Assembly (NCBI RefSeq): GCF_000430505.1
Contig: NZ_AUMD01000020.1
Span: 1 to 64,000, forward strand
Length of the DNA: 64,000 nt
Direction: 5' to 3'
From: Eisenibacter elegans DSM 3317
Lineage (GTDB): Bacteria > Bacteroidota > Bacteroidia > Cytophagales > Microscillaceae
Part shown: piece after piece, positions 40,141 to 47,898 of the stretch
Layout of the letters: each line of letters opens with the position of its first letter
How positions within the stretch are numbered: position 1 is the stretch's first letter
Translations under genes and position numbers: made by a program
Notes under the pieces: model-generated
The model's database searches: none
Seen by the model: only the letters and a program-made list of their open reading frames with translations
Told to the model about the DNA's origin: nothing

Positions 40141-42775
40141 ACATACAACAAACTTAATGGTCTTGAGCCTGTGGCTGTGTTTTTGGAGCCAATCTCTCAT
40201 AGGGCAACAGGTACTAGCGATACAGGATACGCTCAAAGTGCGGCAGCTACAGGCTCGGGCGCAAGAGCTATATGCCCAAGGTCAATACAGCCAAGCCCTC
40301 CAAGAGGCAGACGCTGCGTATCAGTTGGCGCTCACCATTGATGACGAGCAAGGAAAGGCTGACGCACGTTACCTCGAAGGGCAGGTGTGGACTCAGCAAA
40401 AAGACCTCGACAAAGCGCTAGAAGCCTACATAGCTGCTGCGGAAACTTATCAAAGCCATCAGGCTATGCGCCAAGCCTCCACGGTATACCATCAGCTGGG
40501 CAGGCTGTTGTTTGCCTATCAATATTATCGCAAGGCCATCGCTTATCTCAACAAAAGTCTCAGCCTCCAATCCGATAACGCTCAGGCCGTACAAACGCTG
40601 ATAGCAGAAGCTTATTGGAAAGGCAAAGACTATCCGGCGGCACAAAAACAGGCCGTACAAGTACTCCAGCAATATCCCAAGCTCGATGAGGCACAGCGCC
40701 TACAACTCCTCAATATCGCCGTCAACAGCGCTGTACAGCTCAAGGGTTACCCGATGGCCATCGAATACCAAAAACAAATCATCCAGCTACACCAACAACA
40801 ACAACAGCCTCTAGCTACCGGGATGGCCTACAACAATCTCGGCACAATATACCGCAACGACAACCAACCTGAGGCGGCTATAGAGGCTTTGCAGCGAGCT
40901 CTTAACATATTTCAGTCCGAACTCAAAAGCGCCTCTGCTACCGAGAAATGTATCATATATCAAAATATCGCTGCTACTTACAGTATTTTGGAAGATACCC
41001 GCAGCGCTGAGAAATATTATAACCTAGCCCTCGAAAGCGCCAAGGTCAGCAAACAGGTTATCCAGGAAGCCAATATAAAAAACCTTTTGGCTGCCCAAGC
41101 CCTCATTACAAACAAGCCCGCCACAGCTATCCGTTGGGCCAAACAGTCTTTAGAGATTACCGAAACATCCCCGCTCATTACCCTCGACCAGCGTATCGAC
41201 AGTTACCGCATCCTAGCAATGGCCTATGAGCTTAGCGGAGACCTCCGAAATGCACAACTCTACAGCCAACAACAGCTTGTGCTTGAAAAAGAACGTGAGC
41301 AAAAACAACAGGCTGCCCAACAAGCACAAATACAGGCTCAGCTCGAAATAGAACGCAAAGAAAGCGCGCTGCGTACCCGCCTTGCTTCTACAGCCCAACA
41401 AGAGGCAGCCCTTCGTAGGGCTACACTAGAGCAAGAAAAACAGGCCCAAAGCCTCAAGCTGCAACAACAAGAGCTAGACCTGCTCAAGCGCAACAAAGAG
41501 TTACAACAGGCCGAACTCAACCGCCAACAACTCGAAAGAGAACGGGTAGAGAACTTGCTTAAAATCACTCAGCAAAACGCCCTAGCTGAGCGCCAAAAGC
41601 AAGAAGTAGACCGCCAAAAGCAAGAGGTAGAAAAACAACGCCTCCGCGCCGATAAAGAACGTGCCGAGCGCCAACAACAAGCACAAGAACTACAGGTCTC
41701 TAAAGCCGAGCAAGAAAAAAAAGACATCCAACTACAACAAGAAAAAACCCGAACCTTCTATGGTGCGCTTGTGATGGCTTTGGGGGCGGTATTGTTGCTA
41801 TTGGTAGCCTATGGCTTGTTGCAAGCCCGTAGATTGGCCAAAAAACTAAAACGCCAAAACCACGAAATAGAAAACCAAAGGCAGGAAATCTTGACCCAAA
41901 ACGAAGAATTGTACCAAAGCCAAGAAGAGCTCCAAGCTCAGCGCGATTTTATAGAGCAAAAAAACATCGAAGTCTCCCGAGCCAACGAGGTTCTCCAAGC
42001 CCGAGACCGCCAAATATCGAGCAGTATCCAAGCAGCAGTTACCATACAGCAGGCGGTGTTGCCCTATGCCGAAAAAATAAACCTGATTCTTGGACAACAC
42101 CTACTCATATTTAAGCCCAAGGATGTAGTGTCGGGAGATTTCTTTTGGCTCAATCAGACACCCGAACAGCAGAATATCCTCATTGTGGCAGACTGTACCG
42201 GGCACGGTGTCCCCGGTGCTTTTATGACCCTTATCGGCAATACCCTGCTCGACAAAATCGTGCGTGTTTGGGATGTTACCGAGCCGGCGCAAATTCTCTC
42301 CCGCCTGCACGACGAAATCCGCATTGTGCTCCGACAAGAAACCACTGGCAACAACAACGGAATGGATGCAGCTGTGTTTACTTGGCAAGCCCTCGATGAC
42401 CAAACTTTCCATTGTGTTTTTGCCGGCGCTAAAAGTGATGCCTATTATTTCTTGCCCAATGCCCCTGAAACCTTACACATCCTCTATGCTACCCGAAAAG
42501 CCATTGGAGGGGTACAAAGCGAAAGCAAATTCTTTGAAGACCAGACTATTTCCCTACCCAAAGGCACGACGATTTATCTTGGTTCAGACGGCTTTGCAGA
42601 CCAAAATGACAGTAAGAGGAAGAAGTTTGGATATAAAAGATTACAGGAAACATTAACTAAAATCCATACATTGCCTTTCGCACAACAAGCTGAAATATTG
42701 GAAGAAGCCCTACAAAAGCACCAACAAAGCGAAGCCCAACGCGACGATATTTTATTGATTGGCTTTAGAATATGA
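40124..42775 (+). CDS. TPR / coiled-coil / SpoIIE-type PP2C phosphatase
   Basis: An 883-residue membrane signalling protein. It has a signal sequence (about 10-28), about eight tetratricopeptide repeats in the periplasmic part (about 35-390), a long Gln/Glu/Lys-rich coiled coil (about 390-540), one transmembrane helix (about 544-566, ALVMALGAVLLLLVAYGLLQ), a second coiled coil (about 570-640) and a SpoIIE/PP2C serine phosphatase domain (about 650-880). Metal-site motifs are KPKDVVSGDFFW, LIVADCTGHGVPGAFMT and RDDILLIG. It probably dephosphorylates a STAS or anti-anti-sigma type partner; such partners could be the STAS-like proteins in this window, but that is untested. It is co-expressed with the TonB receptor by a 17-bp overlap, suggesting nutrient-linked signalling (inference). 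Confidence 0.88.
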   Translation: MNWENKHTTNLMVLSLWLCFWSQSLIGQQVLAIQDTLKVRQLQARAQELYAQGQYSQALQEADAAYQLALTIDDEQGKADARYLEGQVWTQQKDLDKALEAYIAAAETYQSHQAMRQASTVYHQLGRLLFAYQYYRKAIAYLNKSLSLQSDNAQAVQTLIAEAYWKGKDYPAAQKQAVQVLQQYPKLDEAQRLQLLNIAVNSAVQLKGYPMAIEYQKQIIQLHQQQQQPLATGMAYNNLGTIYRNDNQPEAAIEALQRALNIFQSELKSASATEKCIIYQNIAATYSILEDTRSAEKYYNLALESAKVSKQVIQEANIKNLLAAQALITNKPATAIRWAKQSLEITETSPLITLDQRIDSYRILAMAYELSGDLRNAQLYSQQQLVLEKEREQKQQAAQQAQIQAQLEIERKESALRTRLASTAQQEAALRRATLEQEKQAQSLKLQQQELDLLKRNKELQQAELNRQQLERERVENLLKITQQNALAERQKQEVDRQKQEVEKQRLRADKERAERQQQAQELQVSKAEQEKKDIQLQQEKTRTFYGALVMALGAVLLLLVAYGLLQARRLAKKLKRQNHEIENQRQEILTQNEELYQSQEELQAQRDFIEQKNIEVSRANEVLQARDRQISSSIQAAVTIQQAVLPYAEKINLILGQHLLIFKPKDVVSGDFFWLNQTPEQQNILIVADCTGHGVPGAFMTLIGNTLLDKIVRVWDVTEPAQILSRLHDEIRIVLRQETTGNNNGMDAAVFTWQALDDQTFHCVFAGAKSDAYYFLPNAPETLHILYATRKAIGGVQSESKFFEDQTISLPKGTTIYLGSDGFADQNDSKRKKFGYKRLQETLTKIHTLPFAQQAEILEEALQKHQQSEAQRDDILLIGFRI

Positions 42776-43121
42776 GGGGTTATTTTGGATTGATTTTTGA
42801 ATTTCTAGGCTGTCAGTTGTCATACAAGCCATTGAATTCAAAAAAAACTTGATGTATACTCCGCAAATAACCTTGTTTATCCTGTTTGTTAGGGCGCTTT
42901 TGCTCGGTTTCTAAAATTGTATGTAGTTACTACTTTAGGTTGCCTACTTGGTTAAAATTTCCCCTAATGTACATACCCCACTTTCCGCACCCCTTAATTT
43001 CGGATTACGGAATTAATATAGAAATAGATTAAACATATTATTATAAAAAGTTATGATTTATTTAATAGTGATTGATTTTGAAAAATAAGGTATGAAAAGT
43101 AGAGTATGTTATATTATAAAT
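42776..43121. other. AT-rich intergenic region
   Basis: The base composition falls sharply here (42880-43130 is strongly AT-rich), continuing through the FkbM gene to about 43905. I saw no gene. It marks the left side of a probable island. Confidence 0.5.
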
Positions 43122-43831
43122 TTACATTATCATATAATTTTTATTAATAAAAGACAATTCCTGAAAACTGTCTGATACAGCAAAAAGTCTGAAGTCAGCC
43201 TTTTGCAACTGCTGAAGTGCTTTTTGTGTGCGAGTTACACCATCTGGAAATAATCGGTGATGAAATTCTAACAGCCATTGTTTAACGACTATCCCGCTTT
43301 GTAAAATAGAGTCGATTACTTCATACTCTGTGCCTTCAATGTCCATCTTAAGTACATCAATTTCAGTATGTCCTAGATTTTCAGCGATACTGCTCAAGCA
43401 TTTAAGAGAAACCAGAACGCGATTCTCATGACTTACATTCTTTTGAACAACGGCACTACCTGATACGTGAGCGTTATTTTTAGGTAAGTAGAAATGAACT
43501 TCTTTGTCGGAGTTGCCAATGCCGATAGGTTCAAAATAGAAATTTTGAGGTACTGTTTGTTGAGATACCCACTCAATAGACTTTGGCATAGGGTCAAAGG
43601 CATATACACTTGCGCTGGGGTGTGCCTGTATTAATGCTTGGTCGAACGAAATATCTTCTCCAATACCAAAAGAGTAGATGATAGCTCCAGTTTTTGGTAT
43701 GGCTTCAGGGTGTACGTAAAAGCCTCCGTACTGATTCCCATACCATACGGCATTACACTGAGTATTGGGGCGTAAAGCTGTACCTAGTCCTTCAAAATGA
43801 AGACGGGTTTTTTTATAATTTTTTTAATCAT
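43122..43831 (-). CDS. FkbM family methyltransferase, frameshifted near its start
   Basis: S-adenosylmethionine-dependent O-methyltransferase of the FkbM type, which often modifies surface sugars. The C-terminal 155 codons (from an internal ATG at 43589) contain VDVLKMDIEGTEYEVI-like text (here EIDVLKMDIEGTEYEVIDSI), the central FkbM signature. The same frame continues upstream (FYVHPEAIPKTGAIIYSFGI then GEDISFDQALIQAHPSASVY) to about 43823, with no ATG and only an in-frame TAA beyond. The natural ATG (43831) opens MIKKIIKK, but a run of seven A (43808-43814) puts it one base out of frame; eight A would join it. The gene is broken, phase-variable, or carries a homopolymer sequencing error. 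It lies in AT-rich DNA. Confidence 0.7.
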
Positions 43832-43905
43832 TAGTTATATTTTATATATATCTATAAAAACATATAATTTAATAAATAGTTTTTATTTTTAGATTAATGA
43901 TGTAA

Positions 43906-44073
43906 CAAATAGCCAACCATATAGCCAGTGCCCGAGTAACCATGTCGCCCGAAACGGCCTGGAAGCTGTTTTCCAAAAGCTGGAAACCTGCCCAAGTCCA
44001 AGACAAAGTCTTGATAGAAGGAGATTTTGCCCTAGCTATGCAAGCCTTGCAGCTTGTGGGTGTGATGGCCTAG
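43906..44073 (+). pseudogene. C-terminal remnant of a maleylpyruvate isomerase/DinB-like protein
   Basis: A 55-codon frame with no start at its natural position: IANHIASARVTMSPETAWKL then FSKSWKPAQVQDKVLIEGDF ending MQALQLVGVMA. The ending resembles the C-terminal SCP2-like part of mycothiol-dependent maleylpyruvate isomerase family proteins (from memory, AETAWRLF...VEGD-x-LA pattern). The frame begins abruptly at the edge of the AT-rich segment, so the rest of the gene was probably lost when that DNA arrived. Its stop codon overlaps the stop codon of the convergent GTPase gene. Confidence 0.5.
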
Positions 44074-44993
44074 GTTTTGGCTAAACAACCTTGTAGCATA
44101 CGGTCATATCCTTTGGGCTGTAGGTTTTTGCCAATAAATACCATACGGCTACCCGAGTGGGTAGGGGCTGCGAGGGGCGTTATGGAAAGTTGTTGCCCTA
44201 CGCTCTGCACAAGATAGTGTTGCCCGTCGGTAGCCTGAATGATGCCTTTGGTACGGTAAACAGACTTGGCCTGAAACATCAAAAATTGTTGTAACACAAA
44301 TCGCAGGGTATCTAACTTAAATGCCTGTGTATATGAAAACGAAAGGGTACTCAGGTCTTTATGATGATGATGATGTGCGGCGGTGTTGGTGCTTACATTA
44401 TCCATAAAACTGCCTTGGGGCAAGACTGGATAACGATGATGATTGCCCTCTAATACCAAGGCCCAAGGGTTTATTTTTTGAAGTAGGGCTTTGAGCGCTT
44501 CTGTTTTTTCTTGACTTACCAAATCTGTTTTGTTGAGCAGCAGAATATTACTGAAGGCAATCTGCCGCTGCGTCTCTTCGGTATCGGCCAGCTGAGATTC
44601 GAGGTGGAGCGCATCTACCAAACAGACAACGTGTTGTAGGGCAAAGGCTTTGCGAATGGCTGGGTGTGTCAGAAAGGGCTGTGCAATACCGGCGGGGTCG
44701 GCTACGCCTGTAGCTTCAATGATGAGCGCGTCGAAAGCCTCTCGGCTTTGGTCTAGCTCTGAAAGAATATCATACAAGTTGCTGTTGAGCGTACAACAGA
44801 GGCAACCATTGTTCATCGTTACGAGGCTATCTGTCGTGCAAGTAAGTACCTCTCCATCAATGCCTTGTTCTCCAAATTCGTTCTCGATAATGGCATAGCG
44901 CGTAGGAGCTTGTGTCTTTAGGTAATGGTTGAGAAAGGTGGTTTTGCCTGCTCCCAAGAAGCCCGTCAAGATAATAGCGTGTTTGGAATTCAT
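44070..44993 (-). CDS. COG0523 family GTPase (CobW/YciC-like metallochaperone)
   Basis: P-loop GTPase of the G3E family that helps deliver metal ions, often zinc, to client proteins. The 307 residues carry the P-loop GFLGAGKTT at 11-19, the metal-binding CxCC motif in NNGCLCCTLN (64-67), ENEFGEQGIDGEVL, and the guanine-specificity motif NKTD. A histidine-rich stretch (AAHHHHHKD, near residue 205) supports metal handling. I chose the ATG at 44993; the longer frame adds 23 residues before the strand that leads into the P-loop. Zinc, cobalt or another metal cannot be decided; nothing links it to the B12 operon. Confidence 0.85.
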   Translation of the reverse strand: MNSKHAIILTGFLGAGKTTFLNHYLKTQAPTRYAIIENEFGEQGIDGEVLTCTTDSLVTMNNGCLCCTLNSNLYDILSELDQSREAFDALIIEATGVADPAGIAQPFLTHPAIRKAFALQHVVCLVDALHLESQLADTEETQRQIAFSNILLLNKTDLVSQEKTEALKALLQKINPWALVLEGNHHRYPVLPQGSFMDNVSTNTAAHHHHHKDLSTLSFSYTQAFKLDTLRFVLQQFLMFQAKSVYRTKGIIQATDGQHYLVQSVGQQLSITPLAAPTHSGSRMVFIGKNLQPKGYDRMLQGCLAKT

Positions 44994-45159
44994 CGTGTAT
45001 TGCTGGTTTCTATGCCCAATCAAAATTATACCAAGGTTCACTTGATTTTGAGGCTTTGACATTCTTAGTGCTCAAAACCTTATGCCTTTTATAAAAAGCT
45101 GGTGTTATAACAAGAAGAGGCACAGGGATGGTTCATTTTTGCAGCAGTATTGCAAATAA

Positions 45160-45184
45160 AAAAGCAGGAGATGTTCCTGCTTTT
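45160..45184 (-). terminator. terminator after the DUF2147 gene
   Basis: aaaagcagga/tcctgctttt with a 5-nt loop, 30 bp after the stop codon of the minus-strand DUF2147 gene and followed by a T-rich stretch on that strand. Confidence 0.8.
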
Positions 45185-45214
45185 CATTTATGGCTTAGCG
45201 CAGAAGGTTAGCGC

Positions 45215-45676
45215 TTAGTTTTTCTTTTCAACCTTTACCCACACGTCCGTACGGCCAATCAAGCCACTTTGGTCAAGTGAGCCACGGACTTCGATTTGGT
45301 TCTGGCTTTTTTGGCGGATGGTGCAATAGTAGGTATTGCCGCTTTTGGGGTCATAGATAGTACCAGATTTCCATTCTTTGTTTTTGCCATCAAAAACGAA
45401 GTCATTGAGCATACGCATTCCTTTGATGGGGCGTGATTGGAGGGTTTTGTCTGGGTTTTTGGCATCTACTTTGGGTTTGCCTTGGTCATCGTTAGGTTCT
45501 TTGAGCCAAACGACTTTTCCATAATATTTATCCCCTTGTTTTTCTACTTTTACATAAGAAGTACCTTCGCTGGGCTGCCATACACCAATGAGGTCGTCGG
45601 CGTTTTGTGCATTTGATGTGAGGATTCCGAAGCTTAGGAATGCGAAGAGAGCTAGAGAGAATTTCAGTGTTTTCAT
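45215..45676 (-). CDS. DUF2147 secreted protein
   Basis: A 153-residue exported protein with a signal peptide (SLALFAFLSFGILTSNAQ). The mature part matches the DUF2147 family: GVWQPSEGTSYVKVEKQGDK YYGKVVWLKEP, then LNDFVFDGKNKEWKSGTIYD and SGNTYYCTI, ending GRTDVWVKVEK. The fold is a small beta-barrel (lipocalin-like) in the periplasm; the function is not established. It has its own terminator. Confidence 0.85.
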   Translation of the reverse strand: MKTLKFSLALFAFLSFGILTSNAQNADDLIGVWQPSEGTSYVKVEKQGDKYYGKVVWLKEPNDDQGKPKVDAKNPDKTLQSRPIKGMRMLNDFVFDGKNKEWKSGTIYDPKSGNTYYCTIRQKSQNQIEVRGSLDQSGLIGRTDVWVKVEKKN

Positions 45677-45738
45677 AGTTTTTATACGATGATTTGTGAT
45701 GAAATATAAGAGAATAAAGCGGGTTAGTTGCGCTGTTG

Positions 45739-46248
45739 TTATTGTAACGAAAGGGTGGCGGCCAAATTGCCAATAAGCTTTATTTTGTCTTCGGCCATAT
45801 CGTCTTTGAGGTTCAGGTCGATGAGGGCTTCAAAGTTGCCGGCTTGGAAAAAGGCGGCGATGGCCGGAGCGTCTACCAGTTCGAGGGTTAGCTCGGTGGT
45901 TCCTTCGGCGATGTTGTTGGCGCTTCCCACATTGACACTCTTGATATCAGCAGCCGTAAACTGTAGGGTAATGCTGGCGATGGCATCGAAGTTGGGCGCA
46001 CCATCTATTTTGAGTTTGATAAATTTCAACTCGCCTTTGCTTACTTTAGAAGCATCTTGGGCTTTGAAGAGGCTATCGACATTGAAGCTCGCCTTGGCAC
46101 GGAGACTGGCCGTGCCAAACTCTGCTGCATCGCCTTCAAATACTAGCGCTCCAATCGCCACATCGACAGTAGCTTTGTCTTTGCCACCGCAAGCCGCAAG
46201 GCCGAGAGCCAATACGAAAAATAAGGCGTATCGTAGGTTTTTGTTCAT
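45739..46248 (-). CDS. hypothetical lipoprotein
   Basis: A 169-residue predicted lipoprotein: signal peptide RYALFFVLALGLAACGGKDK with the lipobox Cys at residue 20. The mature protein is Ala/Lys/Asp-rich (VDVAIGALVFEGDAAEFGTA SLRAKASFNVD) with alternating strands and is not recognised; the repeated I/V-D/E-x patterns suggest a beta-sandwich. I chose the ATG at 46248 because it starts a perfect lipoprotein signal; upstream in-frame sequence is not protein-like. Confidence 0.65.
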   Translation of the reverse strand: MNKNLRYALFFVLALGLAACGGKDKATVDVAIGALVFEGDAAEFGTASLRAKASFNVDSLFKAQDASKVSKGELKFIKLKIDGAPNFDAIASITLQFTAADIKSVNVGSANNIAEGTTELTLELVDAPAIAAFFQAGNFEALIDLNLKDDMAEDKIKLIGNLAATLSLQ

Positions 46249-46442
46249 GGGTAATGGGTTTTGGTTTGAATTAGGGAGGCAAAATTGACTGCATCCAAGA
46301 ACAAAGATAATCTTTTTAAGACAAAAACCATCTCCTTTCTTAGGGCATACGCCAGCTTTTTGGCTCATTTGCTTGAGCCAAGCCATATAATGTGGAGGTT
46401 TTTGAGCGCCCCGAGGATGGCTTGTGCTTGTTTTTGAGGGGC

Positions 46443-47444
46443 TTAGTGCCGGCGTGTGAAGGTCTGTTTGCTCCCGTCCGGATTGGTACAGACAAAGGAT
46501 GCATTGCTGGGGTGGAAGGTAAAGAGATAGGGTTTGTCGCTGCCTTCAAACTGGAGGGTCATCTGGCGGTCTTTAAACTCCTTGACCAACATCTGTTTTG
46601 TAGCTGCGCCTTCTTTGGCTTGATACTGAATGTTGTAGCCCTCTTCGTCATAATAGTGGCGGTGTATAGATACCAACTCGCCGCTTTTGGTGTCAACATA
46701 AAAGCCTGTTAGCGAGCTATATTCCTCTTGGCTGATGTCTATTTGCCCGTCTGGCTGCACAACGAGTGTAAGCTTGTAGCGCTCTATTTGGGCATTGGAG
46801 CCATTATAATCACTCAGTTTTTTGCTTCCTTTGAGCATTAGGGTTGCTTCTTGGGAGATGGCTACATCCAAGCGTTCATTGATACCGACATACACGAATC
46901 GGCTGGCAACTAGAAAACCGCTCAGGAGCTTGCCCTCTCGGTTGTAGTTGAGCAATAGCAGGGAGCCTGTATCACCTTCGATATATACGGGTTTGCTCAA
47001 GACAAGGAGGCTATTGAGGTCGGGGTGTAAGTCTAGGCGGCCTATGGGGTGCATACTCCAGCCCATCAGCTCTTGAGGTTGTTGGCTCAGGCCTTGGCGC
47101 TCTAGGGCTTCTTTGTACTGAGTGCGTCGTTCGGGTGCCCAGATATGTTGAAAATAAGACACCCCTAGGGCATAGGCAGGGTCAATCACTTGGGTAATGG
47201 CTACTGCGGCTGAGAGGGTGTCTTGGCCGGGGGTAAATAGCGCATCTTGGCTAGAAAAAGGTATCGAAAGGCGGGGGAACAGAGCCACAAAAGATTTTTC
47301 AAATGTGGTAGGATTGGTAGCCACCGCTTCCGCTTTTTGGACTGTGTTGGTCTCTTTTTGTTCCGAAGAATTACTCTTGCAGGCACTCATCAACAGACCC
47401 AGCGCCAAGAAACAGGATAAAATCGAAATAGGCTTGCGATGCAT
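46443..47444 (-). CDS. hypothetical lipoprotein with beta-rich body
   Basis: A 333-residue predicted lipoprotein (SILSCFLALGLLMSACKSNS, anchored Cys at 22). A low-complexity linker (about 25-45) leads to a body with alternating strands, RYKLTLVVQPDGQIDISQEE, SGELVSIHRHYYDEEG and SDKPYLFTFHPSNASFVCTN. The family is not recognised. It is on the same strand as the lipoprotein at 45739-46248 with about 190 bp between, so a joint role at the cell envelope is possible but unproven. Confidence 0.65.
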   Translation of the reverse strand: MHRKPISILSCFLALGLLMSACKSNSSEQKETNTVQKAEAVATNPTTFEKSFVALFPRLSIPFSSQDALFTPGQDTLSAAVAITQVIDPAYALGVSYFQHIWAPERRTQYKEALERQGLSQQPQELMGWSMHPIGRLDLHPDLNSLLVLSKPVYIEGDTGSLLLLNYNREGKLLSGFLVASRFVYVGINERLDVAISQEATLMLKGSKKLSDYNGSNAQIERYKLTLVVQPDGQIDISQEEYSSLTGFYVDTKSGELVSIHRHYYDEEGYNIQYQAKEGAATKQMLVKEFKDRQMTLQFEGSDKPYLFTFHPSNASFVCTNPDGSKQTFTRRH

Positions 47445-47525
47445 ATTGGTTTGGGTTTAGGTATACATATTTAACTAGTGGCCATGTTACTAGATATTTT
47501 GTTATACGCGAAGAAGTTTGTTGAG

Positions 47526-47554
47526 TATACCCAACCCAACTTGGTTTGGGAAAT
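47526..47554 (-). repeat. hairpin-repeat family 2 copy
   Basis: On the minus strand atttcccaaaccaagttggg then ttgggtata, matching the copies at 19303, 52076 and 62238. The rest of 47445-47789 shows no gene. Confidence 0.6.
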
Positions 47555-47789
47555 GTATGTACTGAAAATCCTCAAATCAAAGGCTTCTTCTGTGATTTAG
47601 GTGCTATTGATCAAATATTGGTATAATCCTACAAATAGCCTCAGCCAAATACTGAAAAGCCATCAGAAAGTGTGCCAAAATCTTGTAACATAGGCTTTTG
47701 GCCTGTGGCTAAGCAATATTTTGAACTTGTCTGATGGCCTCTCAAAGCTGCCCTCGGGCAGGCCAAACATACGCCGGGCTATCGACGGC

Positions 47790-47894
47790 TTAGTCCTTGG
47801 GAGGGGTCGTCAGTATTTTTCTGAAGAAGTACAGCGTGATGATGGTTACGGTAGTCTGAACGGTAATCATCATAATCAGTGCGGAGGTCGTCAT
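47790..47894 (-). CDS. MetS-like NSS transporter small subunit
   Basis: A 34-residue single-helix membrane protein, MTTSALIMMITVQTTVTIIT then LYFFRKILTTPPKD. Its start lies 4 bp after the stop codon of the NSS transporter gene, so it is translationally linked to it. The size, the position and the TTVTI...YFF-K-L pattern match the MetS-type accessory subunits described for NSS transporters (MetPS in corynebacteria). It is too short for most gene callers. Confidence 0.75.
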   Translation of the reverse strand: MTTSALIMMITVQTTVTIITLYFFRKILTTPPKD

Positions 47895-47898
47895 AGGC

